The notes beneath the pieces are model-generated. The model was not told the DNA's origin. It ran no database searches and saw only the letters and a list, made by a program, of their open reading frames with translations. The translations under genes and the position numbers were made by a program. Shown here piece after piece: positions 10,340 through 18,992 of a stretch of 64,000 bases of DNA. This DNA is from Chitinophagaceae bacterium (GTDB lineage: Bacteria; Bacteroidota; Bacteroidia; Chitinophagales; Chitinophagaceae), in the NCBI GenBank assembly GCA_019752045.1, contig JAIEMP010000011.1:124001-188000 (forward strand). Reading direction: 5' to 3'. Every line of letters begins with the position of its first letter. Within the stretch, counting starts at the first letter, position 1.

Positions 10340-10363
10340 CATTAATTAAAAATTTAATTAATG
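10340..10363. promoter_or_regulatory. perfect AT-only inverted repeat upstream of amt
   Basis: CATTAATTAAA and TTTAATTAATG form 11-bp arms around AA. The site ends 23 bp before the amt ATG, within the promoter or leader region. Position and symmetry suggest a regulator operator, perhaps for nitrogen control. The binding protein is unknown; an AT-rich region could also give such symmetry by chance, though 22 paired bases is long. Confidence 0.5.
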
Positions 10364-10386
10364 TAATCACTTAAAATCGATCGACC

Positions 10387-11793
10387 ATGATTAAAAAAGT
10401 AACTCCAAGACAAATTGCTCCTTTCCTGATTCTGGCAGCCGTTGCTATCGCCTCCCTGTTTATACCGGCTTTACCCAACTTTGAGGATAAAGCCGGTGCC
10501 TATAATCCCGCAGATATTGCGTGGATCATTGTTGCTACTGCACTTGTTTTTTTAATGACACCAGGTCTCGCTTTTTTCTATGGCGGGATGGTGCATCGCA
10601 AAAATGTGATTTCAACCATGATAAAAAGTGTGGTTGCTGCAGGTATTGTTGGTGTGTTATGGGTAGTTGTAGGTTTTAGTCTTGCTTTTGGTGATTCTAT
10701 TGGCGGGGTAATTGGTAACCCGGGTACTTTTTTATTTTTTAAGAACGTGGCTTCGGGTGAGCCCTGGAGTTTAGCACCAACTATTCCGCTTTCATTGTTT
10801 GCGTTGTTTCAAATGATGTTTGCGGTCATTACACCCGGCCTGGTAGTGGGTGCGGTTGCAGAGAGGATCCGCTTTACTTCTTATGTATTGTTTACTGTTC
10901 TGTTTTGTTTATTAGTATATGCTCCCCTTGCACACTGGAGCTGGCATCCAAAAGGTTTTCTTGCTTTAATGGGTGCATGGGATTTTGCCGGTGGTACTGT
11001 AGTACATATTTCTGCCGGTTGCGCTGCTTTAGCGGGTGCTTTGGTATTGAAGCGCAGAAAAGTGCATATGGAAAACAGAGAAATTCCACCTGCCAATGTA
11101 CCGTACGTTTTAATTGGTACCGGTTTACTTTGGTTTGGTTGGTTTGGTTTTAATGCCGGATCTGCACTGGGTGCAAATGCATTGGCCGTATCTGCATTTG
11201 CAACAACAAATACAGCTGCTGCTGCTGCAGGTTTAAGCTGGATGTTTTTTGATGTACTGCGTGGTAAAAAACCTTCTGTACTTGGTTTCTGTATTGGGGC
11301 CGTTGTTGGTCTGGTTGCCATTACACCGGGTGCCGGTTATGTAGGTATACCGCAAAGTATTTTTATTGGTGTATTATCTGCTATCATTTCAAATATTGCC
11401 GTTTATTATAAACAAAAATCAAGACTCGATGATACACTCGATGTATTTCCCTGTCATGGTGTGGGTGGTATTGTAGGTATGTTGTTAACCGGTGTATTTG
11501 CTAATTCAACAGTACATGGTATTGCAGGCGGACCACAAGGTTTATTCTACGGAAACCCTGCTTTCTTTATTACACAGGTGAAAGCATTGGGTGTTGTTGT
11601 TGGTTACAGCTTTACGGTTTCTTTCCTCATCTTTAAATTCATCAATTTTATTTTACCCATGCGTGTAACAGAAGAAGAAGAAGAACTCGGACTGGATGCT
11701 TCTCAACACGACGAAAAATATCTGCAGGGTACTCTGCTGGTATCAAAGAACGGACAAATGAAAGAAGAAGAGGTTGCTGAATCCATTCATTAA
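10387..11793 (+). CDS. amt: ammonium transporter, Amt family
   Basis: Integral membrane channel moving ammonium/ammonia across the inner membrane. The protein has 468 residues, an N-terminal hydrophobic segment, then about eleven membrane spans. Conserved Amt signatures are PGLAFFYGGMV, the histidine-containing GGTVVHISAG segment and DVFPCHGVGGIVG carrying the second channel histidine. The C-terminal tail is polar with a Glu run (RVTEEEEELG). No glnK/PII gene accompanies it; the next gene is a porin, so the pair may take nitrogen compounds across both membranes. It lies just behind gltBD, which would assimilate the ammonium. Confidence 0.95.
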   Translation: MIKKVTPRQIAPFLILAAVAIASLFIPALPNFEDKAGAYNPADIAWIIVATALVFLMTPGLAFFYGGMVHRKNVISTMIKSVVAAGIVGVLWVVVGFSLAFGDSIGGVIGNPGTFLFFKNVASGEPWSLAPTIPLSLFALFQMMFAVITPGLVVGAVAERIRFTSYVLFTVLFCLLVYAPLAHWSWHPKGFLALMGAWDFAGGTVVHISAGCAALAGALVLKRRKVHMENREIPPANVPYVLIGTGLLWFGWFGFNAGSALGANALAVSAFATTNTAAAAAGLSWMFFDVLRGKKPSVLGFCIGAVVGLVAITPGAGYVGIPQSIFIGVLSAIISNIAVYYKQKSRLDDTLDVFPCHGVGGIVGMLLTGVFANSTVHGIAGGPQGLFYGNPAFFITQVKALGVVVGYSFTVSFLIFKFINFILPMRVTEEEEELGLDASQHDEKYLQGTLLVSKNGQMKEEEVAESIH

Positions 11794-11822
11794 TGCACTG
11801 TTTACATTAGAACATAAAAAAA

Positions 11823-11868
11823 GGTACAGCCGGATGATGTGTTGTTGACGCAACACATCGGCTGTACC
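11823..11868 (-). terminator. strong hairpin between amt and porin, with T-run on the - strand
   Basis: GGTACAGCCG and ATGTGTTG, separated by a four-base GATG bulge, pair with CAACACAT plus CGGCTGTACC, giving 18 paired bases. The A-run lies before the hairpin on the + strand (11814-11822), so the terminator geometry fits - strand transcription, although both neighbours are on the + strand. It may instead act as an mRNA processing or stability structure between amt and the porin. Confidence 0.6.
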
Positions 11869-11894
11869 CATATTAACACTTAAAATCTTATACA

Positions 11895-12998
11895 ATGTTA
11901 CGGAAATTATTTGCAACAGGTTTGCTCCTGCAGGCTACGTTTTGTGTTTTCTCTCAGGTAAATTCAACCATCGAAACAATTGTTCCCCCTGCCGATTCAG
12001 TAACGGCAGAAGCTCCGGAAAAAAAGCCGGCGTTGATCATCAGCGGTTCTGCAGATGCTTATTTTAAATATGATTTCAACAAACAGGGATCCAACAGCAA
12101 AACAAGTTTTACCAATTCAAATAATGCATTTGCATTTGGTATGGCCTCCGTTAAACTTGAACATGCTGGGGAAAAAGTAGGCATGGTAGCCGATCTGGGT
12201 TTTGGTACAAGAGCTGCTGAATTTTCTTATAACGATCAGGGAATTCTGGCTGCAGTAAAACAATTGTACATCACTTATTCACCGGTTGCAAATCTGAAAT
12301 TAACTGCCGGTACATGGGCTACGCATGTAGGTTATGAGTTGGTTGATCCGCAACTGAACCGCAACTACAGCATGAGTTATATGTTTACCAACGGACCGTT
12401 CACACATACAGGTATAAAGGCAGATTATACACTTGGTAAAAGCGGTTTCATGATTGGCATCAGTAACCCTACCGATTACCGGTTGTTACCTGCAGGCCAA
12501 ATTGAAAAGAAATTTGTTCTGGCACAATACAGTCTGGCAGTAACGGATGGTATTAAAGTATACGCCAATTATGTGGGGGGTAAAAATCCTGACACATCTA
12601 TCGTAAATCAATTTGATTTAACTGCAGCAATTACAGTAACCAAGAAATTTAATATCGGTTTAAACACAACGGTTAACAGCAGCAAAGCATGGGATGGTGC
12701 AAAAAATGTAGAAGCGAAAAGTTGGTGGGGAGCGGCAGCCTATCTCAACGTAGATCCAACCGAAGTTTTTGGATTAACACTCCGCAGTGAGTTGTTTGAT
12801 GATAAAGCAGGCGTGAAAGGATTTGGTACATCCATTTTTGCCAATACAGTTTCTGCAAATTTCAGAGTAGAAGGATTTACGTTTATTCCTGAATTACGTT
12901 TTGAGAATGCAGGACTTCCCATATACAGTGATGCCAATGCAGTTGTCAATCAAAAGTCGGCTGTAAGCTTTGTACTGGCGGCAGTATACCGGTTTTAA
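11895..12998 (+). CDS. outer-membrane porin-like beta-barrel protein
   Basis: 367 residues with an N-terminal Sec signal peptide (LFATGLLLQATFCVFSQ). A short Pro/Glu-rich linker is followed by alternating beta-strands ending in the terminal aromatic LAAVYRF typical of outer-membrane barrels. It resembles the OmpL-like putative beta-barrel porin-2 family, with motifs such as KQLYITYSP and LTAGTWATHVGYE. Its position 100 bp behind amt, separated by a hairpin, suggests an outer-membrane route for ammonium or small nitrogen compounds. That role is inferred from context only. Confidence 0.75.
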   Translation: MLRKLFATGLLLQATFCVFSQVNSTIETIVPPADSVTAEAPEKKPALIISGSADAYFKYDFNKQGSNSKTSFTNSNNAFAFGMASVKLEHAGEKVGMVADLGFGTRAAEFSYNDQGILAAVKQLYITYSPVANLKLTAGTWATHVGYELVDPQLNRNYSMSYMFTNGPFTHTGIKADYTLGKSGFMIGISNPTDYRLLPAGQIEKKFVLAQYSLAVTDGIKVYANYVGGKNPDTSIVNQFDLTAAITVTKKFNIGLNTTVNSSKAWDGAKNVEAKSWWGAAAYLNVDPTEVFGLTLRSELFDDKAGVKGFGTSIFANTVSANFRVEGFTFIPELRFENAGLPIYSDANAVVNQKSAVSFVLAAVYRF

Positions 12999-13076
12999 AT
13001 ATTTTATAAAAGCCATTTAGTCTCCTTTTTTATATATGGCACGCACACCCGTTTTCGATACGGGAAAGCGATCGAG

Positions 13077-13104
13077 AACCTCTTGTTTTTACAGGAGGTT
13101 TTTT
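13077..13104 (+). terminator. intrinsic terminator after the porin gene
   Basis: AACCTCTTGT pairs with ACAGGAGGTT (one G-T wobble) around a TTTT loop and is followed by six T. It closes the amt-porin unit. Confidence 0.85.
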
Positions 13105-13197
13105 GTTTGATGACTGTTCAGCAAAAAGCTGACTGCTCATCAACCAAAACCTGAGCTGGACATGTTGTACAGTCACCTTGCAGGTGAACAGACAACA

Positions 13198-14328
13198 CTA
13201 CACTGCCGGTTCCTGCTGACTTAAACAATGGAAACTGCCCAGTCCCCAGATGATTTCTGTAGAATCAATACCAACTACCTCACGTTCAGGAAAGCATTGT
13301 TGTATAATCTGTAACGCTTTATCATCTTTTGAAGAACGGAATGTTGGTACAATCACATGAGCGTTTGAAATATAAAAATTAGCATAAGAGCAGGGTAGAC
13401 GTTGCTCTTCATAAATCAATTCATCGGGCATGGGCAGTTCAACAATGTTCAACTGTTTGCCATTGATTAAACGCATTTGCTGCAACTGTTTTAAATTATG
13501 TTTAAGCAATTCATAATTTTCATCGGCTTTGTTTTCTTCAATAACAGTTAATACAGTGTCTTCATTTATAAAACGAACCGTATCATCAATATGCCCATCG
13601 GTATCATCACCCACAATTCCTTCATCAATCCATAGTATCTGATCAACACCATAAAAGTTGATGAGATATTCTTCAATCTGTTGTTGATTCAAACGCGGAT
13701 TCCGGTTCGGATTCAGCAAACAGGCAGTTGAAGTCATTAAAGTTCCGTTACCGTTAAATTCAACAGAGCCACCTTCCATTACAATACCCGGATTGAATAC
13801 AGGGATATTGAAATGCTTACCAATTAATGTCGGCACCACATCATCCAGATCAAAGGGAGGATACTTACCGCCCCATGCATTATAATCCCAGTCAACAATT
13901 ACTTTTTTCTGTTCAGCATTTGGATTGATTAGAAATGCAGGTCCATGATCTCTGCACCATGCATCGTTGGTTGGGTGAAAAAAGAATTCAACTTTGCTCA
14001 GATCAACATCAGCTCTTTGCAAATGAACGAGTGCAAAATTCTTCATCGCTTCATCAGTAACATTAATACGCACCTGCTCACTTAGCGCCAATGTTTTTAC
14101 AAACTGTGCATAATAAGGAAATATGCTGTTGATCTTTCCCGGCCAGGATGCTTCTTTGTGCGGCCATGAAAGCCAGGTGGCTGCATGAGGCGCAAATTCT
14201 GCCGGGAAATAATAGCCAAGTTCTTTAGGAGTAGGAGAGTCATGTAGTCGGAAAGTCGAATAGTCTGGAAGACCGGAAGACGCACCTGTGCTGTTCAGTT
14301 TGTTTGAAGAAAGAAAAAAGTTTTTCAA
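13198..14328 (-). CDS. aguA: agmatine deiminase
   Basis: Hydrolyses agmatine to N-carbamoylputrescine, the substrate of AguB encoded just upstream. Family motifs are YYFPAEFAPHAATWLSWPH, DAWCRDHGPAF, EGGSVEFNGNGT, GHIDDTVRF and the catalytic cysteine C368 in GSFHCLSQQ. There is no ATG before the conserved region; the first plausible start is the TTG at 14326-14328, seven bases after the stop of the four-helix-bundle gene. The first 32 or so residues (STGASSGLPDYSTFRLHDSP) are encoded by a repeat (GTCTTCC.. GACTTTCCGACT) and have no counterpart in the family, suggesting the 5' end was remodelled by an insertion. The enzyme body is intact. Confidence 0.93.
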   Translation of the reverse strand: MKNFFLSSNKLNSTGASSGLPDYSTFRLHDSPTPKELGYYFPAEFAPHAATWLSWPHKEASWPGKINSIFPYYAQFVKTLALSEQVRINVTDEAMKNFALVHLQRADVDLSKVEFFFHPTNDAWCRDHGPAFLINPNAEQKKVIVDWDYNAWGGKYPPFDLDDVVPTLIGKHFNIPVFNPGIVMEGGSVEFNGNGTLMTSTACLLNPNRNPRLNQQQIEEYLINFYGVDQILWIDEGIVGDDTDGHIDDTVRFINEDTVLTVIEENKADENYELLKHNLKQLQQMRLINGKQLNIVELPMPDELIYEEQRLPCSYANFYISNAHVIVPTFRSSKDDKALQIIQQCFPEREVVGIDSTEIIWGLGSFHCLSQQEPAV

Positions 14329-14813
14329 TGATGTATTAATTTAAAGTATTTCTAAGCGCATTTATCATTACTAAAATCTCTTCACACATGCGATATATCT
14401 TTTCAAATTCTTGTTGTGGAATATAGCCACGGCGTTGAGCAATAAAAATACACCCCACTACTTCAATATCTGAACGTAATGCGTATGAGAGGAAACGATT
14501 AAACTCAGGGTTTGTTTGACCTGTTGATCCTTCAGCAATATTCAAGGAAACAGAATCGGCTGCACGTTTTATTTGTGACGTAAGTACATACAGTTCATCT
14601 TTAGGAAATGTCTTTGTAAGTTGATTCACAACATCAGAAAGGTCAAGTGCTTTTTGCCAAACAATCAGCTTTTCAAATTTGAAAGCCATAAATAGTAGTG
14701 TTTAGGTGAGTGAAAATTTTTAAGTAGGAAAGACCGAAAAACAGAAAGTCCGAAAGACAGAAAGAAAAACAGTTGCTTCATATCTCAGAGTGATTCTTCC
14801 GGACTTTCCGACT
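14246..14813. mobile_element. candidate small element: four-helix-bundle gene bounded by inverted repeats
   Basis: AGTCGGAAAGTC at 14246-14257 and its exact reverse complement GACTTTCCGACT at 14802-14813 bracket the four-helix-bundle gene. Around both are further degenerate copies of the same words (CTGGAAGACCGGAAGAC at 14264-14280; GAAAGACCG, GAAAGTCCGAAAGAC near 14729-14760). The left boundary lies inside the aguA reading frame. No transposase is present, so if this is mobile it must be moved in trans. Limits are approximate. Confidence 0.45.
14336..14689 (-). CDS. four-helix-bundle protein of the S23/23S rRNA intervening-sequence family
   Basis: 117 residues, predicted all-helical. It starts MAFKFEKLIVWQKALDLSD, with SQIKRAADSVSLNIAEGS near residues 39-56, the usual signature of this family. 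Members are found in intervening sequences of 23S rRNA genes, as Avd accessory proteins of diversity-generating retroelements, and very often as orphan genes in Bacteroidota; the molecular role of the orphans is unknown. Here it lies between aguB and aguA, interrupts what would be a two-gene operon and is flanked by inverted repeats. No reverse transcriptase or variable repeat is visible nearby. Confidence 0.85.
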   Translation of the reverse strand: MAFKFEKLIVWQKALDLSDVVNQLTKTFPKDELYVLTSQIKRAADSVSLNIAEGSTGQTNPEFNRFLSYALRSDIEVVGCIFIAQRRGYIPQQEFEKIYRMCEEILVMINALRNTLN

Positions 14814-14825
14814 TCTGACTATCGA

Positions 14826-15701
14826 CTAATCCTCGTCAATATACCGTTTGGTTATAGGTTGATACGAATCAATTCTTCTGTCACGTAAAAACGGCCAATG
14901 CGTCCGGTACTGATCTGTTTTTTTGAGATCCAGTTCCTGTACATGCACTTCTTCTTCGTTATGTGTTGCTTTGTATAACAATGTGCCAAACGGATTACTT
15001 ACAAACGAGCCGCCCCAGAATTGCATGGCACCATTCTGTTCTAACCCAACACGATTTACACTCACCACATGAATGCCGTTTGCAATGGCATGACTGCGTT
15101 GCATTGTTTGCCATGCATTGTATTGTTCGGTATTGGTTGCTTCATCTTGTGATGTAGCCCAACCAATGGCTGTAGGATAAAATAAAATTTCTGCACCCAT
15201 CAAAGCAGTGATACGTGCTGCTTCGGGATACCACTGATCCCAACAGATAAGGATACCAATGCTGGCAAATTTTGTTTTGAATATTTTATAACCAAGATCA
15301 CCGGGCGTGAAATAAAATTTTTCGTAATACGCCGGATCATCAGGTATATGCATTTTACGGTACTTGCCAAGGTAGGTTCCATCAGCATCTAACACTGCAG
15401 TGGTATTATGATACAAACCCTGGGTACGTTTTTCAAACAAAGATGCAATGATCACCACACCCAGTTCTTTAGCAACAACACTCAAAGCTTCTGTGGATGG
15501 TCCGGGAATGGCTTCTGCAAGCAGGAAGTTATCATAGTTCTCTTCATCGCAGAAATAAAGCGATGTAAACAGCTCCTGTAAACAAACAATCTGTGCACCC
15601 TTAGCTGCAGCTTCTCTTGTTTTGGCAATGGCCTTTTGCAGATTTTCTTCTTTATTAGCCGTGCAACTCATTTGCACCAAACCTACTTGTACTTTGCTCA
15701 T
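14826..15701 (-). CDS. aguB: N-carbamoylputrescine amidase
   Basis: Nitrilase-superfamily hydrolase converting N-carbamoylputrescine to putrescine, CO2 and ammonia, acting after AguA. The catalytic triad is visible as E43 (CLQELFTSLY), K116 (KYRKMHIPDDP) and C153 (ILICWDQWYPE), all intact. At 291 residues the length is normal. It is transcribed in the same direction as aguA but separated from it by the four-helix-bundle gene and about 135 bp of repeat-rich sequence. The window holds no arginine decarboxylase, so agmatine must come from elsewhere in the genome or from outside. Confidence 0.95.
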   Translation of the reverse strand: MSKVQVGLVQMSCTANKEENLQKAIAKTREAAAKGAQIVCLQELFTSLYFCDEENYDNFLLAEAIPGPSTEALSVVAKELGVVIIASLFEKRTQGLYHNTTAVLDADGTYLGKYRKMHIPDDPAYYEKFYFTPGDLGYKIFKTKFASIGILICWDQWYPEAARITALMGAEILFYPTAIGWATSQDEATNTEQYNAWQTMQRSHAIANGIHVVSVNRVGLEQNGAMQFWGGSFVSNPFGTLLYKATHNEEEVHVQELDLKKTDQYRTHWPFLRDRRIDSYQPITKRYIDED

Positions 15702-15761
15702 AATACTTTTTTAAGACGGGCAAAAATACAGAAATAGTTGGGAGGGAAAATAGTTTGGTGT

Positions 15762-17468
15762 TTAGTTTGATTGATCACTCATTAAAAAAGTTCTTGCTGT
15801 TTCAAGTTCGGGACGTTTAGAATCTTTTGCATTAGCAATAGTTGTCAATTGCCTGTAATATTGAATGGCTTTTTCAGTTTGCTTTAGCTGTTCACTTGCA
15901 ACAGCTGCACCATAAACTGTATTAAAACGGTTTGGTCTTCTCAATAATACTTCTTCATAAGCAGCCAATGCATCATCAGGTTTATGCAGAAGCAGGAACA
16001 TATCAGCCAATAATTCTTTTGCAGGCAATACCTCTCCCGGTGTAACAGGGCTCTTCTCTGTTTTGTCTTCCATGGCTGCGGCTTCTTTCATCAATTGAAT
16101 GGCATCATTGGTTTTTCCTTCTGCATATAAAATCCACGCTTCGCCCGTTTTAATTTGAATCATTACCTGATTGGCTTTATACATATCTTTTTGCTGCAGC
16201 AATTCATTGTGCAAACTGTTGATTGTTTTTAATTCTGTTTTGGCTGATCTAATATCTTTTAAATGAACTGCACCTAACAAACGTGTAAAGTGATGAATTG
16301 ATTTTTGCCATGGAAAATTTTGCCATGCAAAATCAACCGGATGAATTTGCAGCGTTGCTGCTTCATTCCAGCGTTTATTTTCCAGCACATAACGGGATGG
16401 GATAGCTGCATATGCATAGGCCACTTTAAAATTGGCAGGATAAACCTGTTCAATACTTTTTAAATAATCCCATTGCTGTTTAGCCAGATCATTCTGTGCT
16501 TTTTGCAGGTAAGCATAAACCAGATAATCCATACCATGAAGTTCTTCATCCCAATGACCTTTGATGCCGGCTGTTTCTGCATAACATTTTGCCGAGGATG
16601 TAGAAACCAGGTTCGATTGAATACTTTCGTTCCATAAACCAAGTCGGATAAAAATATGCGAAGGCATATGTTGTGCATGTGCCGATGCAGGAGCAATAGA
16701 TGCATATTTTCTGGCAGCAGGTAAACCTAATGCAGCAAGTTCGGGATAATCATAACTATGAATAATGTAATGCACAATGCCGGGATGATTGGGTTCATTG
16801 GGATACAATGCATTTAAAATTTCACCGGCTTTGCGTTGATTGCTGTAGGTTTTATCTGCAGGATCTGCAGAGCCCACCAGCGACAATGCATAAAACACTG
16901 CAGCTTCTTTATCGGCTGAATAAGCAGCATATAATTCCTGTATGGCTTTTGCAAAACGGAGTGTACGTGTTCGGTGATCAACCGTTTTCCATTCTTTATA
17001 AAATGCTGCCATAGCATTGATATAGTCGGTTTCTTTTTTTGATTTTTGGTTTATGGATGCTGCAATTACAATGGCTTTATATCCTTTCTCCAGTTCGGCC
17101 GTTGTTGGTGGCGATGGCCATACCTGATGATAATTACACATGGCAGCTCCCCAGTAAGCCATGGCACATCCGGGTTCCTGATCAATGATTTTTGCAAATA
17201 CTTTTTCTGCTTCATCATATTCAAACGAATGGAGCAAGGCAATGGCCAGATCAAAATCTTTTTGTGTTTCTGCAGAGCAGGAAGTAGAAAACGCAATGGT
17301 CCCCAATTGCTGATCACCGGGGCTGCACAATACAACCGCACCACGCTTCAGGTTCATGTCAATGATGGCTTCTTTGGTAACCGTTGTTGTTTGCTGATTA
17401 CAGGATATCAGCATCATAATCAATAAACAATAGAAGCCGCAGCAAAAACCGTGATTCATTTTTTTCAT
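15762..17468 (-). CDS. TPR-repeat lipoprotein
   Basis: 568 residues. The N-terminus FCCGFYCLLIMMLISCNQ is a lipoprotein signal with the lipid cysteine in LISC. The body is a helical repeat solenoid with TPR-like units such as ALLHSFEYDEAEKVFAKIIDQEPGC, AMAYWGAAMCNYHQ and a C-terminal set around LLHKPDDALAAYEEVLLRRPN. Proteins of this type are common in Bacteroidota and usually described only as tetratricopeptide repeat proteins; no enzymatic motif is seen. It lies 60 bp upstream of aguB in the same direction and may be co-transcribed. Function unknown; likely periplasmic, membrane-anchored. Confidence 0.75.
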   Translation of the reverse strand: MKKMNHGFCCGFYCLLIMMLISCNQQTTTVTKEAIIDMNLKRGAVVLCSPGDQQLGTIAFSTSCSAETQKDFDLAIALLHSFEYDEAEKVFAKIIDQEPGCAMAYWGAAMCNYHQVWPSPPTTAELEKGYKAIVIAASINQKSKKETDYINAMAAFYKEWKTVDHRTRTLRFAKAIQELYAAYSADKEAAVFYALSLVGSADPADKTYSNQRKAGEILNALYPNEPNHPGIVHYIIHSYDYPELAALGLPAARKYASIAPASAHAQHMPSHIFIRLGLWNESIQSNLVSTSSAKCYAETAGIKGHWDEELHGMDYLVYAYLQKAQNDLAKQQWDYLKSIEQVYPANFKVAYAYAAIPSRYVLENKRWNEAATLQIHPVDFAWQNFPWQKSIHHFTRLLGAVHLKDIRSAKTELKTINSLHNELLQQKDMYKANQVMIQIKTGEAWILYAEGKTNDAIQLMKEAAAMEDKTEKSPVTPGEVLPAKELLADMFLLLHKPDDALAAYEEVLLRRPNRFNTVYGAAVASEQLKQTEKAIQYYRQLTTIANAKDSKRPELETARTFLMSDQSN

Positions 17469-17743
17469 AGTTGCCTCTCTTTTAAAGTGAACTGAAAAAA
17501 TGATACGTTAAGTTACTGCATTATTGGCCTTAAGCAAGTTGAAATATAAGTTTGTTGAGTTGTCTGCTGTTTTTGTTTAACAGGGAAATATATCTTTAAG
17601 GTTCATGAATTAGTTCTTACTTAAAAATGTTAACGATTTACTCCGAACGCTATAGAATTACAGGCATATCATACAAACGACTGTTGTCTAAGCCTGCGGC
17701 TTCACAAATGGTTAGACAATTGATGCAACATTTACAGTCATTC

Positions 17744-18172
17744 TTAATACGTGAATACCGGTTTGTTATTTTCACAAACAACGCCTTTTGGTTGCGGAGG
17801 CACAGAGCAATCGGATATCAGTTGATATTTCTGATTGTAAAACAATACTTGGTCTTTGTAGCAGGCGAGTTTTTTCAAAAAGCAGACTTCGTCAACATCC
17901 GATCTGTAAGCAATATATCCATGAGGACCACCACAGGGTTTTGCACCCAAGGGAGCAATTTTCCAGTTATCTGTTTGATTGCAGTTTAAAGAGCCGGAGA
18001 TATTATACAGTTCTTCTGCCAGTTGCTTTAATACCGCATTGTCTTCTTCTTTTGAACTGTTGGCGGTAACAGACAATGAAGATGAGGGGTTACAGGCTGT
18101 ATTTTCTTTTTCACAGCTGCCGGCCATGATGATACAAACGGGAAGTAATACAGACAGAAATAGTCTTTTCAT
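17744..18172 (-). CDS. small cysteine-rich lipoprotein, unknown function
   Basis: The ATG at 18172 gives 142 residues (an in-frame TTG four codons upstream is not preferred). The signal peptide LFLSVLLPVCIIMAGSC ends in a lipobox with cysteine. The mature part contains about seven further cysteines (NTAC, LNCNQT, KPCGGP, VCFLKKLAC, SDCSV, VCENN), suggesting disulfide-stabilised folding outside the cytoplasm. I do not recognise the family. It stands alone between the TPR lipoprotein and a barrel-like protein, all on the - strand, with gaps of about 180-275 bp either side, so it is probably a single-gene unit. Confidence 0.6.
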   Translation of the reverse strand: MKRLFLSVLLPVCIIMAGSCEKENTACNPSSSLSVTANSSKEEDNAVLKQLAEELYNISGSLNCNQTDNWKIAPLGAKPCGGPHGYIAYRSDVDEVCFLKKLACYKDQVLFYNQKYQLISDCSVPPQPKGVVCENNKPVFTY

Positions 18173-18365
18173 TTGAGTGTGCAATTTAGCGATGATAAAC
18201 AGATATTGATAAATTAATCCAGATGCTTTGTTTAATGAATTGACAGTACAGCAAATGAAACCGTTGCACCTGTATCATTTTTTAAGAGAATAGACGGTAC
18301 GGTAAATAAACGGGCTGCAGGATGGGGGGAGTTGTTTTTTTGGATGGGTAGGGTTGGCCTTTAAT

Positions 18366-18911
18366 TTAAAAAATATATGAACACTTAAAATCAATTGCCG
18401 GGAAAACTGTCCCGAAACCATATTCAATATCACTTGCATAGCCAATACCAAACAAGGAATTGAGTGTCCAGTGATGGCCTATTGCCCTCTGTATGCCCCA
18501 ATGAATATTGGTGAGAATGCTGGTTCTGATAATATCTGTTCTGTTATACAAGGGCAAGTTATATTTCAGCCTTGCTCCGAAATAATTTCCTGAATTATAC
18601 TTGGCGGATTTTCCTTTGTTGATTCTTTTTTCAAGGTTGTAATAAAATTTCGGGTTTACAGAAAAATGAAGGGCTGGTTTAAGAAACTGGTATTCTATAA
18701 AACCTTCGGCAATATTATAACCACCTCCAACACCCAGCGATCCATCTGTAGAAAAGTGTTTACCCATACCATGCTCATAAGTAAATCCAATCCCCTGCAG
18801 CCCAAGGTCTGATTTTATGAATGATGATAATTTGGTTTTTGGTGGTGGAGTTTGTGCATTTGCTGTATGAAGTAATCCTGAAACAATCAGTACTAAAATA
18901 ATTTTAATCAT
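18366..18911 (-). CDS. small exported protein, probable outer-membrane beta-barrel
   Basis: 181 residues with a clear Sec signal peptide (IILVLIVSGLLHTANAQ). The mature part is rich in alternating hydrophobic/polar strands and glycine (GSLGVGGGYNIAEGFIEYQF, NYFGARLKYNLPLYN) and ends in an aromatic residue (FKCSYIF), features of a small outer-membrane barrel. No family is recognised. It has no close operon partner; the next gene on its strand is the SDR gene 81 bp upstream in transcription order. Confidence 0.6.
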   Translation of the reverse strand: MIKIILVLIVSGLLHTANAQTPPPKTKLSSFIKSDLGLQGIGFTYEHGMGKHFSTDGSLGVGGGYNIAEGFIEYQFLKPALHFSVNPKFYYNLEKRINKGKSAKYNSGNYFGARLKYNLPLYNRTDIIRTSILTNIHWGIQRAIGHHWTLNSLFGIGYASDIEYGFGTVFPAIDFKCSYIF

Positions 18912-18992
18912 AAAACCTAAGGTTTGTTTTTTGCAAGATGTGCATTGTTGTCAGATACTGCTGCAGCAAATATGAATAAATAGAAGAAACGT

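Noticed and set aside
14336-14689. Diversity-generating retroelement
   Set aside because: The four-helix-bundle protein resembles Avd, but no reverse transcriptase, template repeat or variable repeat is visible within the neighbouring kilobases.
17627-17989. 120-codon + strand frame near the Cys-rich lipoprotein gene
   Set aside because: It overlaps the lipoprotein gene on the opposite strand, which has a proper signal peptide; composition is typical of a shadow frame.
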